Of a DNA stretch of 38,005 nucleotides, positions 32,206 to 38,005 are shown piece by piece. Numbering within the stretch: the stretch's first letter is position 1; each line of letters opens with the position of its first letter. The stretch is from JAVBQJ01 sp031549115 (GTDB taxonomy: Bacteria > Verrucomicrobiota > Lentisphaeria > Victivallales > Victivallaceae). Location: contig JAVBQJ010000131.1 of assembly GCA_031549115.1 (NCBI GenBank), forward strand, positions 1-38,005. Reading direction: 5' to 3'. Both the position numbers and the translations under genes were made by a program. The notes under the pieces were generated by a model. The model worked only from the letters and a program-made list of their open reading frames with translations, made no database searches and had not been told where the DNA came from.

Positions 32206-34068
32206 CTACAATTGCAAGGTCAGCAGAAATTCGATATTGGTCGGAATTTTCTTCAATTTCCCGATCAGAAGTTCCATCGCTTCCGGAGCGGGAACGCCGT
32301 TGATGGCGCGTCGAAGCGTCCAGATGCGCTGCAGCTCATCGACATGCAGCAGCAATTCCTCTTTCCGGGTCCCCGACTTCTCCACATTGATCGCCGGATA
32401 AATCCGTTTGTCCGCCAGATTGCGGTCCAGATGCAGCTCCATGTTGCCGGTGCCTTTGAACTCTTCGAAAATCACTTCGTCCATCCGGCTGCCGGTATCG
32501 ATCAACGCGGTGGCGATGATGGTCAGGCTGCCGTGATTTTCAATGTTGCGGGCCGCGCCGAAAAAGCGCTTCGGCTTATGCAAGGCATTCGCATCGACAC
32601 CGCCGGAAAGAATTTTGCCCGAATGCGGCTGCAATGTATTGTAAGCGCGGGCCAGCCGGGTAATGCTGTCGAGCAGAATCACCACATCGTGCTTGTACTC
32701 CACCAGCCGCTTGGCCTTCTCAATCACCATTTCCGCCACTTGCACATGGCGCTCCGGCGGCTCGTCAAAGGTGGAACTGACCACTTCGGCGTCGACCAGG
32801 CGCTTCATGTCGGTGACTTCTTCCGGGCGTTCGTCGATCAGGAGGATAATCAGCGTCACTTCGGGATTGTTTTTACGGATGCTGTTGGCAATCTTCTGCA
32901 TCAGCACCGTTTTTCCGGTGCGCGGCGGCGCCACGATCAGGCCGCGCTGCCCCTTTCCGATCGGCGTGACCAGATCGACCACCCGGGTCGACAGTTCATT
33001 GGGCTCCATCTCCAGTACCAGACGCTGCGTCGGAAAGTAGGGCACCAGGTCGTTGAACGGAATAATCTCTTTTTTGCGCTCCGGAGCATCGTGATTGATG
33101 GTCTCCACCTTGAGCATGGCGAAAAAGCGTTCCTTTTCCCGGGGGGTGCGAATCTGGCCGGTGACAAAATCGCCGGTTTTCAGTCCGAAACGCTTGATCT
33201 GCGAGGGCGACAGATAAATATCCTCCGAACAGGGCAAATAACCGTAGTTCGGTGAACGCAGAAACCCGAAGCCGTCCGGCAGGACTTCCAGATAACCGGA
33301 ACCATACATCTGTCCGGATTTTTCCGCATTGGCTTTGAGAATTTCATAGACCAGATTGATTTTTTCCAACGCACCGAGTCCTTCGATGCCGAGCTCTTCG
33401 GCCATCTTGGACAATTCCTGCGCCGACTTGGCCTGCAATTCCGCAATATTCAACGACGGCGCCACCCGGTCGCGTTGACCGTTGTCGGCGGCGTTTTCGC
33501 CGTTTTCATCCCGCCGATGGCGGTTATTATTGTTATTATTGTTATTATTGTTATTATTGGAACGACGGTTCTCATCCCGCCGCGGCCGGTCTTCCCGATT
33601 TCCCGATTCGACGGCATTTTCGTCACTCAACTCTCCGGCGATCAACTCCCGGACCCGGCTGTCGCTGCCCGGATTTTCCTGCGCCTCGCCGGAGCCATTT
33701 TCGCTGCGGTTGTTGTTGTCCCGGCGATTGTGTTTGTTATTGAAATTACGGCGCCGGTTATTGCCGTTCTGGCTGGCGTCATTGTTGGTATTCTTATGAA
33801 AACGCTGACGGTCTTCGCGATTCCCCGAGTCGGCGGTGTTTTCAACCGGGGCCGAAGCATCGCCAACCGGAGTTGCCGTTTCCATCGTGGGTTCCCGGTA
33901 AGGCTGCCGGGGAAGCTCGGAAGCTGCAATCGGCAACGCCGACTCGCCGCCCGTTTCTTCCATCGCCTTGGAGGCAGTCTCATTCTTCGGGGGCCGTCCG
34001 CGACGTTTCTTCACTGCCGGCTGCACTTCCGCATTATTTTCCAAAGTAAATTCTTCTTTTTCGTCCAT
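32206..34068 (-). CDS. rho: Transcription termination factor Rho with Asn/Arg-rich insert
   Basis: A 620-aa Rho, about 200 residues longer than E. coli Rho. Residues 1-205 are predicted disordered: an AT-hook-like KKRRGRPPK (20-28), then Asn/Arg/Asp/Gly-rich sequence with a run of 12 Asn (171-182). The canonical part follows: N-terminal helices from about 207, cold-shock RNA-binding domain (about 258-325), Walker A APPRTGKT (380-387), Walker B region LLIDERPEE (409-417), and the Q-loop/R-loop region LSGGVDANALHKPKRFFGAARN. It is a hexameric RNA helicase that ends transcription. The disordered insert resembles that of gut Bacteroides Rho, which drives condensate formation. AGGAAGTC sets the start. 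Confidence 0.97.
   Translation of the reverse strand: MDEKEEFTLENNAEVQPAVKKRRGRPPKNETASKAMEETGGESALPIAASELPRQPYREPTMETATPVGDASAPVENTADSGNREDRQRFHKNTNNDASQNGNNRRRNFNNKHNRRDNNNRSENGSGEAQENPGSDSRVRELIAGELSDENAVESGNREDRPRRDENRRSNNNNNNNNNNNNRHRRDENGENAADNGQRDRVAPSLNIAELQAKSAQELSKMAEELGIEGLGALEKINLVYEILKANAEKSGQMYGSGYLEVLPDGFGFLRSPNYGYLPCSEDIYLSPSQIKRFGLKTGDFVTGQIRTPREKERFFAMLKVETINHDAPERKKEIIPFNDLVPYFPTQRLVLEMEPNELSTRVVDLVTPIGKGQRGLIVAPPRTGKTVLMQKIANSIRKNNPEVTLIILLIDERPEEVTDMKRLVDAEVVSSTFDEPPERHVQVAEMVIEKAKRLVEYKHDVVILLDSITRLARAYNTLQPHSGKILSGGVDANALHKPKRFFGAARNIENHGSLTIIATALIDTGSRMDEVIFEEFKGTGNMELHLDRNLADKRIYPAINVEKSGTRKEELLLHVDELQRIWTLRRAINGVPAPEAMELLIGKLKKIPTNIEFLLTLQL
33523..33558 (-). repeat. 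9-bp microsatellite in rho (4 perfect copies)
   Basis: Four tandem copies of GTTATTATT on the plus strand read AATAATAAC on the coding strand and encode 12 Asn. The 9-bp unit is in frame, so slippage would add or remove three Asn at a time without breaking rho. Confidence 0.95.
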
Positions 34069-34129
34069 ACATGACTTCCTGGTTATTTTGAGCTAAAAAA
34101 ACGATTTGTTACATTCTGACTTATGGCAA

Positions 34130-34720
34130 TCACCGTCCCCGCAGGGACGCAAAAATCCGCTCGCATTGGCGCGTCAGCATTTCGCGCGAGCCGTAATTGA
34201 TGATACCGAAATCGGCCAATTCCAGCTTCCGCTCCGGGGTCCATTGGCGGTGCGACCGCAACTCCAACTCCTCCGGCGTCCAGCCGCGTTCGCGCACCCG
34301 TTCCCGGCAGACCGCCAAGGGGCTCCACACCGCGATCACAGCGTCGAAATCCCCCTCCCAACCCGACTCGAAAAGCAACGGCACCTCGACAACGGCAAGC
34401 GGATGATTGGTTTCGAGCCACCGGACAACCCGGCTGCGGATTTCCGGCTGGACAATGCGATTCAATTTTTCAAGCTGCTCCGGATTCCGGAACACCATAT
34501 CCCCGAGTCGCTTCCGATTGATTCCGCCGTCCGGCTCCATCACTTCGGCGCCCCACTCGCGGGCAATTCGTTGGCTCCAGGCCGGTTCCTGGTACAGCTG
34601 ATGACAAATGCCATCGGCACTGACAACCGGAATTCCATGAGCGGCAAAAAATGCAACGACTGAACTTTTGCCGCACCCGATGCCACCGGTCACGGCAATC
34701 TTCCCTGTGTGTTGTACCAC
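34130..34720 (-). CDS. coaE: Dephospho-CoA kinase
   Basis: A 196-aa P-loop kinase performing the last step of coenzyme A synthesis. The P-loop is GGIGCGKSS near residues 12-20, followed by the SADGICHQLY dephospho-CoA site, VEVPLLFESGW and the C-terminal RQCERIFASL helix. The start is GTG 34720, with GAGGATC 8 nt upstream. It is the first gene of a coaE-rho-ftsB group; the 61-bp gap to rho has no obvious terminator. Confidence 0.94.
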   Translation of the reverse strand: MVQHTGKIAVTGGIGCGKSSVVAFFAAHGIPVVSADGICHQLYQEPAWSQRIAREWGAEVMEPDGGINRKRLGDMVFRNPEQLEKLNRIVQPEIRSRVVRWLETNHPLAVVEVPLLFESGWEGDFDAVIAVWSPLAVCRERVRERGWTPEELELRSHRQWTPERKLELADFGIINYGSREMLTRQCERIFASLRGR

Positions 34721-34922
34721 TTAGATCCTCGTAAAACTGGAGAACTACGTAAAAAAACTACGCATTGGCGAGTCGTTTTCGAAATAAAAGCCAATCTGGA
34801 ATGAGAAATTCAGCTTTTATATAAAATAAACTGCATTTCCGGATTTGCAAATCGGTAAAAAGGTAAAATATTAACTTTTTAAATATTTTAAGAAAAAATC
34901 TGTCAATATAGGGAAAAAAAAG
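34721..34922. promoter_or_regulatory. AT-rich divergent promoter region between coaE and the Nudix gene
   Basis: This 202-bp gap is strongly AT-rich and must hold both promoters. A minus-strand TTGACA (about 34902-34907) and a 12-bp perfect palindrome GATTTGCAAATC (34842-34853) stand out. I cannot assign -10 boxes with confidence because many TATA-like strings fit. No gene is visible in it. Confidence 0.5.
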
Positions 34923-35501
34923 ATGAAACGAAACCCATGCATTCGCAAAAAAGAGGAATTGGCGCGGAGCCGCTTTCTGGCGCTGACCGAAGTTCACTTC
35001 ACCGATGAAGCGGGCCGGGAGCGGCGCTGGGATGCGGCGGAACGGGTGAATTCGCAAGGCGCGGTGGTCATTGTGGCGACGCTGGAACCGTCGGGGGAAA
35101 TCGTGCTGGTCAAACAATTCCGGCCTCCGGCAGGGCGTTATTTACTGGAATTTCCCGCCGGCCTGGTGGATGCCGGAGAAGCGCCTGCGGAAACCGCGGT
35201 CCGGGAATTATGGGAAGAGACCGGTTACCGGGGGGAAATCATCCGAGTCCACGCGCCCTCCTATAACTCCCCGGGGCTATCGGGCGAGACGGTGACATTG
35301 GTGGAAATGCGTATCGACGGCAGTGAATATCCGGAAATGCCGCCGAATCACCAGGAGGACTCGGAACACATCGAAACCCTGTTGGCGTCCCCGGAGAACT
35401 TCGAAGCGCTGGCGGAACGCGAAAGCGCCTGTGGAACGGCATTGGACGCGAAAGTGGAAGCATTTTTCATGGCGCACAAAATGTTTTTCCCTTCGAAATG
35501 A
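34923..35501 (+). CDS. Nudix hydrolase, ADP-ribose pyrophosphatase-like
   Basis: A 192-aa Nudix hydrolase. The Nudix box runs from GLVDAGEAPAETAVRELWEE through TGYRG (about 80-104), with catalytic REL-x-EE. The upstream VLVKQFRPPAGRYLLEFPAG and downstream YNSPGLSGETVTLVEM match ADP-ribose pyrophosphatases such as NudF-type enzymes. It would clear ADP-ribose or another nucleoside diphosphate. The ribosome site is weak (AGGG about 9 nt before the ATG). Confidence 0.88.
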   Translation: MKRNPCIRKKEELARSRFLALTEVHFTDEAGRERRWDAAERVNSQGAVVIVATLEPSGEIVLVKQFRPPAGRYLLEFPAGLVDAGEAPAETAVRELWEETGYRGEIIRVHAPSYNSPGLSGETVTLVEMRIDGSEYPEMPPNHQEDSEHIETLLASPENFEALAERESACGTALDAKVEAFFMAHKMFFPSK

Positions 35502-35523
35502 CAGATATTTCGTTCAAACCGGC

Positions 35524-35551
35524 TTGCAAAACCGAGCAAGCGGTGTATATT
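35524..35551 (+). promoter_or_regulatory. Promoter of tRNA-Pro
   Basis: TTGCAA (35524-35529), a 16-bp spacer and TATATT (35546-35551), about 35 bp before the tRNA. The region also contains an imperfect inverted repeat (CCGGCTTGC ... GCAAGCGG). Confidence 0.6.
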
Positions 35552-35585
35552 AGTTCTACAAACCGGTTGTCATGAATCGGGAAGT

Positions 35586-35664
35586 CGGGATATAGCGCAG
35601 TCTGGTCTAGCGCGTTTGACTGGGGGTCAAAAGGTCGAGAGTTCGAATCTCTCTATCCCGACCA
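35586..35664 (+). tRNA. tRNA-Pro (anticodon GGG)
   Basis: The acceptor stem CGGGATA/TATCCCG with discriminator A and an encoded CCA closes a 79-nt molecule. The anticodon loop CTGGGGG between TTTGA and TCAAA gives GGG. The T-arm GAGAGTTCGAATCTCTC is canonical. Confidence 0.97.
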
Positions 35665-35677
35665 TTTTAACAAGTTC

Positions 35678-35718
35678 AAATCCAGTGAGTTATGAAACAC
35701 ATAGCCACTGGATTTTTT
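35678..35718 (+). terminator. Rho-independent terminator of tRNA-Pro
   Basis: AAATCCAGTG (35678-35687) pairs perfectly with CACTGGATTT (35706-35715), with a small inner TATG/CATA helix, and T's continue after the stem. Confidence 0.82.
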
Positions 35719-35729
35719 CTTTGTGCGTC

Positions 35730-35805
35730 AAAAATGCGTAAATGCGCCGCCACTCGGACGCGCCTGCGGATACTCTCGCCATTTACGCATTTTTTACGCA
35801 TTTTT
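35730..35805. repeat. Three copies of TTTACGCATTTTT next to tRNA-Pro
   Basis: The 13-mer occurs at 35782-35794 and 35793-35805 as an 11-bp-step tandem, and inverted within 35730-35744 (AAAAATGCGTAAATG). The inverted copy pairs over 15 bp with 35780-35794. Spacing near one DNA turn and position just inside the presumed integration site fit tyrosine-integrase arm-type sites; another option is a plasmid- or phage-type initiator or repressor site. Confidence 0.6.
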
Positions 35806-35825
35806 GCGCATCACTTTGAGCGTGG

Positions 35826-35865
35826 GAAATAAAAATGGAGCGGTGATCACCACAAACGCCGCTCC
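35826..35865 (-). terminator. Terminator of the prophage minus-strand operon
   Basis: GGAGCGG (35837-35843) and CCGCTCC (35859-35865) form a 7-bp GC-rich stem; on the minus strand ATTTTTATTTCC follows. The lipoprotein gene ends 100 bp before it. Confidence 0.7.
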
Positions 35866-35887
35866 CGAATCCACACAGGATACCGTA

Positions 35888-35903
35888 GATTCATGCATGA
35901 ATC
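35888..35903. promoter_or_regulatory. 16-bp perfect palindrome GATTCATGCATGAATC
   Basis: A perfect 16-bp palindrome between the lipoprotein gene and the terminator. A minus-strand TTGACA lies just to its right, but no matching -10 is convincing. Possible operator or recombination-related site; unassigned. Confidence 0.45.
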
Positions 35904-35964
35904 CATTTGTCAACACAGAAACGCAGAACCTCCCCCTTTGTCTTCTGTGCCATCCTCCATGCTA

Positions 35965-36393
35965 CTATTGAGAAGTGGCTTCCGAAGGCGAAACTTTCGG
36001 AGCTTCGGACAGTTCCGGGAGCTTGCCAATGAAATGAAGAGCATAGCAAAGGATGTCGCCCATATCGGCATCGCCGTTGGCGGAGATCGTCAAGGACTGG
36101 CGCCGGGTCCGATTTTCGGCGTTATACCAGGCGCCGGACTCCTCATTGCGGTAATTGAAATAATTACTGTCGGCCTTGATGGTCTGGAAGTCGCCGGAAA
36201 TTACCGTGGACTTCAGCGACGGAATTTTCGTCTCCGGATCAATACCGGCGTTCTGCACCGAAATGAACCCCGATCCGGCGACGTTCTTTCCGGCCAGGGA
36301 CTCCGCTATCTTTTCGCTGGTGGCACACCCCGCCAGCAGCACGCCGAATACGGCCACTGCCAACACTGCAATCGCTTTCATCATTCGTTTCAT
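35965..36393 (-). CDS. Phage-encoded lipoprotein, unknown
   Basis: A 142-aa protein with a textbook lipoprotein signal (MKRMMKAIAVLAVAVFGVLLAGC, cut shown here by key residues Leu-Ala-Gly-Cys near residue 23). The mature part is polar, with SGFISVQNAGIDPETKIPSLKS and WYNAENRTRRQSLT. Last gene of the run, overlapping the holin-like gene by 4 nt (ATGA), with AAAGGA 7 nt before the ATG. By position it could belong to a lysis module, like spanin outer-membrane subunits, but it is longer than typical Rz1 proteins. No family recognised. Confidence 0.75.
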   Translation of the reverse strand: MKRMMKAIAVLAVAVFGVLLAGCATSEKIAESLAGKNVAGSGFISVQNAGIDPETKIPSLKSTVISGDFQTIKADSNYFNYRNEESGAWYNAENRTRRQSLTISANGDADMGDILCYALHFIGKLPELSEAPKVSPSEATSQ

Positions 36394-36602
36394 TTTCGTC
36401 CTTTCCGTTTGGTTTTGCACGGGCATTCGGCCCGGCGCTGGTCGCATACCTTGTACGATACCTTATGCTTGTCGATTTTGTTGATTTTGTGCATCACCCG
36501 CGCATTGCTTTTGTCGTTGCGCCGCGCCAACCACACCAGGCCGCAGAAGATCGGCACTACCACGGCCATGATTTTTCCGATCTGCTCTATCAGTTGCTCC
36601 AT
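36390..36602 (-). CDS. Small one-TM holin-like phage protein
   Basis: A 70-aa protein with one TM helix (about 9-26, IMAVVVPIFCGLVWLA) and a long, very basic cytoplasmic tail (KVCDQRRAECPCKTKRKGRK). Size, topology and position in the run are those of a holin, but this is only by analogy. The ATG shares one base with the upstream stop (TAATG), with GGGGGAAG as ribosome site. Confidence 0.65.
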   Translation of the reverse strand: MEQLIEQIGKIMAVVVPIFCGLVWLARRNDKSNARVMHKINKIDKHKVSYKVCDQRRAECPCKTKRKGRK

Positions 36603-37021
36603 TACTTCCCCCGTTTCCGCGCGCAGGCGGCCCACCCGAAGCAGCCGAGGTTCTGGCACGCCCACCGGAAGCGCTCCGCTTGCCGTCGAACCGCATACCG
36701 GGCCGGGTTCCACCAACTGTATTCAACGGCCGCCGCCCTTTTCCCGTTACGCTCGAAGCGGTCGTTGCTGGCGGTGAAGGTTTCCCAGGTGCCGTCCGAC
36801 TCGTGCCATTCGACATCGTGGATCGCAGCCACCGCTTCCAACGACGGGTTAAGTTTGGTGATCGCTCCCGACAGCCATTCCGGGAAAGCGTCGGGCCCGA
36901 TACCGTTGAGAATGCCGGTGAGTTCCTGATCGGTGTAGCGTTTCAGAATTTCCCGGTTTTCGAGCTGCTGGCAATCGGCCATGCCGCGTAGCTTTCTGAT
37001 CTCATCCGTTGAATACTTCAT
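36602..37021 (-). CDS. Unrecognised phage protein with an HDVEW motif
   Basis: A 139-aa soluble protein. After a helical N-terminus (KYSTDEIRKLRGMADCQQLE) it has AAIHDVEWHESDGTWETFTASNDRF and then a basic, Trp-rich C-terminus (YSWWNPARYAVRRQAERFRWACQNLGCFGW). The HDVEW string faintly resembles the HD catalytic helix of prokaryotic phospholipase A2-like proteins; I do not claim the activity. It overlaps the upstream gene by 4 nt (ATGA). Confidence 0.65.
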   Translation of the reverse strand: MKYSTDEIRKLRGMADCQQLENREILKRYTDQELTGILNGIGPDAFPEWLSGAITKLNPSLEAVAAIHDVEWHESDGTWETFTASNDRFERNGKRAAAVEYSWWNPARYAVRRQAERFRWACQNLGCFGWAACARKRGK

Positions 37022-37224
37022 TCTCCCCCCTGTTCGTCCGGTTCCACTGGCGCCGCCATGACATCCTGCAACGGAATTTCCTGTCCTGCCGCATTTACCA
37101 CGGTGTTGGGGGCTGCCAATTTGCTTACCCAAACCGGTTCCCCAGTGGGGGCAACCCCGACTGCCATAATACAGCGGTGGTCTTGGGCTCTGCGGTAAAA
37201 CTGCTCAAACTCTTGATTGGTCAT
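37018..37224 (-). CDS. Small phage protein, unknown
   Basis: A 68-aa acidic soluble protein (MTNQEFEQFYRRAQDHR at the start, PVEPDEQGGE at the end), without TM segments. AGGAG, about 11 nt before the ATG, lies in the last codons of the tail-fibre-like gene. Position between tail and lysis-type genes suggests a tail-fibre accessory, but nothing in it identifies a role. Confidence 0.6.
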   Translation of the reverse strand: MTNQEFEQFYRRAQDHRCIMAVGVAPTGEPVWVSKLAAPNTVVNAAGQEIPLQDVMAAPVEPDEQGGE

Positions 37225-37230
37225 CTTCGT

Positions 37231-38005
37231 TCACTCCTGTAGTTCATCGTCATAATAGACTTCAATGCTCACAACTATCGCCGTGATCGGCACTCCATCG
37301 CGAAGTGTATCGCGACTATCTGCAAAGCGGCGTTGAAGTTGCAAGGCGCCGTTTACCGGACCGGGATGGATATCATACGCTGACACGGTAGCACCGACAG
37401 GGATAACAAATTCCCACTCCCCTGGAGGCTGCCCATCCAGCGTTGCAGCAACCACTACAATGTTTCCGGTAATTGCCGGGTTGCCGGAAACCAGTCGCAA
37501 CCTGATTTTACTAACATTATACAGGTTGAGGCAAAAACTGATCCATTCAAACGTTGCATCCAACCAACACACTGATCCCCATGTCGAATCCCAAAGCGTT
37601 GGCGTCACCATCGGCTGCCGTTCGACCGTGTTACCCAACGCACCGCGCTCTCCCCGCTCCCCTTGGATTCCTTGAATTCCCTGAATTCCTTGCGGGCCGG
37701 TTTTTCCCTGAATTCCCTGAATCCCCTGCTCGCCTTTGGCGCCTTGAGGCAGCTTGAAAATGAGTTTTCGCTTTGCGGAAGAACTGCCTTCCGCTTCAAC
37801 CACCTCGGCAGGCGCTCCGGCCTGGAGTGTAACGGTATCGACAACCTCAACCGTTGCCGCCGGGCCGGTTTCGCCGCGAGGAACTCGCTTGGGAACAGAC
37901 CAGGCGCCGCCATAGGCCGCCTGGCGCGTCCGGTACCATTTCGCGCCTTCTTCCGGCTCCTCATCCAGCCAGATTTCCGCATCCAGCGAGAATTGCGTTT
38001 CTTCT
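37231..38005 (-). CDS. Tail-fibre-like protein with collagen-like repeats (partial, N-terminus off window)
   Basis: The frame stays open from the window edge to a TGA at 37231, giving at least 257 residues; an internal GTG at 37803 is not a true start. The first visible residues (EIWLDEEPEEGAKWYRTRQAAYGGAW) look like a phage baseplate/fibre module. A collagen-like stretch of about a dozen G-x-y triplets follows (GEQGIQGIQGKTGPQGIQG and so on), then a C-terminal beta-rich domain of about 130 residues that may bind the host surface. Such G-x-y stalks are common in phage fibres. Six nt separate it from the next gene. Confidence 0.75.
   Translation of the reverse strand, partial: EETQFSLDAEIWLDEEPEEGAKWYRTRQAAYGGAWSVPKRVPRGETGPAATVEVVDTVTLQAGAPAEVVEAEGSSSAKRKLIFKLPQGAKGEQGIQGIQGKTGPQGIQGIQGIQGERGERGALGNTVERQPMVTPTLWDSTWGSVCWLDATFEWISFCLNLYNVSKIRLRLVSGNPAITGNIVVVAATLDGQPPGEWEFVIPVGATVSAYDIHPGPVNGALQLQRRFADSRDTLRDGVPITAIVVSIEVYYDDELQE

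Larger units (their letters stand above)
35665..38005 (-). mobile_element. One end of a probable prophage integrated at tRNA-Pro (partial)
   Basis: Immediately after tRNA-Pro the content changes to five minus-strand genes with 1-4 nt overlaps or 6-nt gaps. They include a collagen-repeat tail-fibre-like protein, a one-TM holin-like protein and a lipoprotein, and they end in an intrinsic terminator. A cluster of 13-bp repeats close to the tRNA looks like integrase arm sites. tRNA genes are favoured phage integration targets. The integrase and structural genes must lie to the right of the window. The exact core site is assumed to be in the tRNA 3' half; a second copy is not visible here. Confidence 0.65.

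Noticed and set aside
35723..35971. 82-codon plus-strand frame after tRNA-Pro
   Set aside because: It crosses the repeat cluster and the minus-strand terminator, has no ribosome site and no domain.
37605..37982. Alternative-frame protein rich in Glu/Phe/Arg over the collagen-repeat gene
   Set aside because: It is an out-of-frame reading of the G-x-y repeat DNA; the collagen frame stays open to the window edge and fits phage fibres.
1..38005. CRISPR array, insertion sequence or rRNA operon
   Set aside because: None seen: no regularly spaced repeat array, no transposase motif and no rRNA-like sequence. The only tandem repeats are the rho microsatellite and the 13-mers beside tRNA-Pro.

Overview
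The window is GC-rich DNA with mostly standard Shine-Dalgarno sites and sigma70-like promoters. It looks like an anaerobic, gut- or polysaccharide-associated member of the PVC superphylum, most probably Lentisphaerota (Victivallis-like). That placement is an inference from gene content: a Rho with a long Asn/Arg-rich insert, an autotransporter-type heptosyltransferase, a CE7 esterase beside large signal-less carbohydrate-enzyme-like proteins, a DUF1638 protein, and a BioC-BioG biotin pathway. No 16S gene is present to confirm it.

Left part (1-11.4 kb, minus strand). A truncated EamA/DMT transporter has its own strong promoter with an 18-bp palindrome inside it. Upstream of that is a very compact gene train of about 10.6 kb: bioB-bioF-bioG-bioC-bioD-bioA, a polyprenyl synthetase, a DUF1638 protein, a 764-aa six-hairpin-glycosidase-like protein and a CE7 acetyl esterase. 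Most junctions overlap or are under 25 nt, so biotin synthesis, an isoprenoid step and sugar degradation may share one transcript.

11.5-17.8 kb. A minus-strand operon encodes a soluble PAS histidine kinase, a xylose-isomerase-like TIM barrel and an NtrC-type sigma54 activator. Divergent from it is a nitroreductase, followed by a three-gene cassette of unrecognised exported or membrane proteins with its own promoter.

17.8-26.3 kb. A 1025-aa glycosidase-like protein (plus strand) ends in a long stem-loop. Facing it are a small exported protein, an exported DUF3887 plus alpha/beta hydrolase, and an orphan autotransporter heptosyltransferase of the Aah/TibC family. A pair of small membrane proteins, a DUF1963 protein and tRNA-Ser(UGA) follow.

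26.5-35.7 kb. Housekeeping genes: an exported small protein, an ArnT/PMT-like membrane glycosyltransferase coupled to rlmN, ispD, a membrane-anchored LysM protein, ftsB, rho, coaE, a Nudix hydrolase and tRNA-Pro(GGG).

35.7-38.0 kb. Just after tRNA-Pro the gene style changes to tiny overlapping minus-strand genes: a tail-fibre-like protein with collagen repeats, two small proteins, a one-TM holin-like protein and a lipoprotein. They end in a terminator next to a cluster of 13-bp repeats that resemble integrase arm sites. I read this as one end of a prophage integrated at tRNA-Pro; the integrase and the other end lie outside the window.
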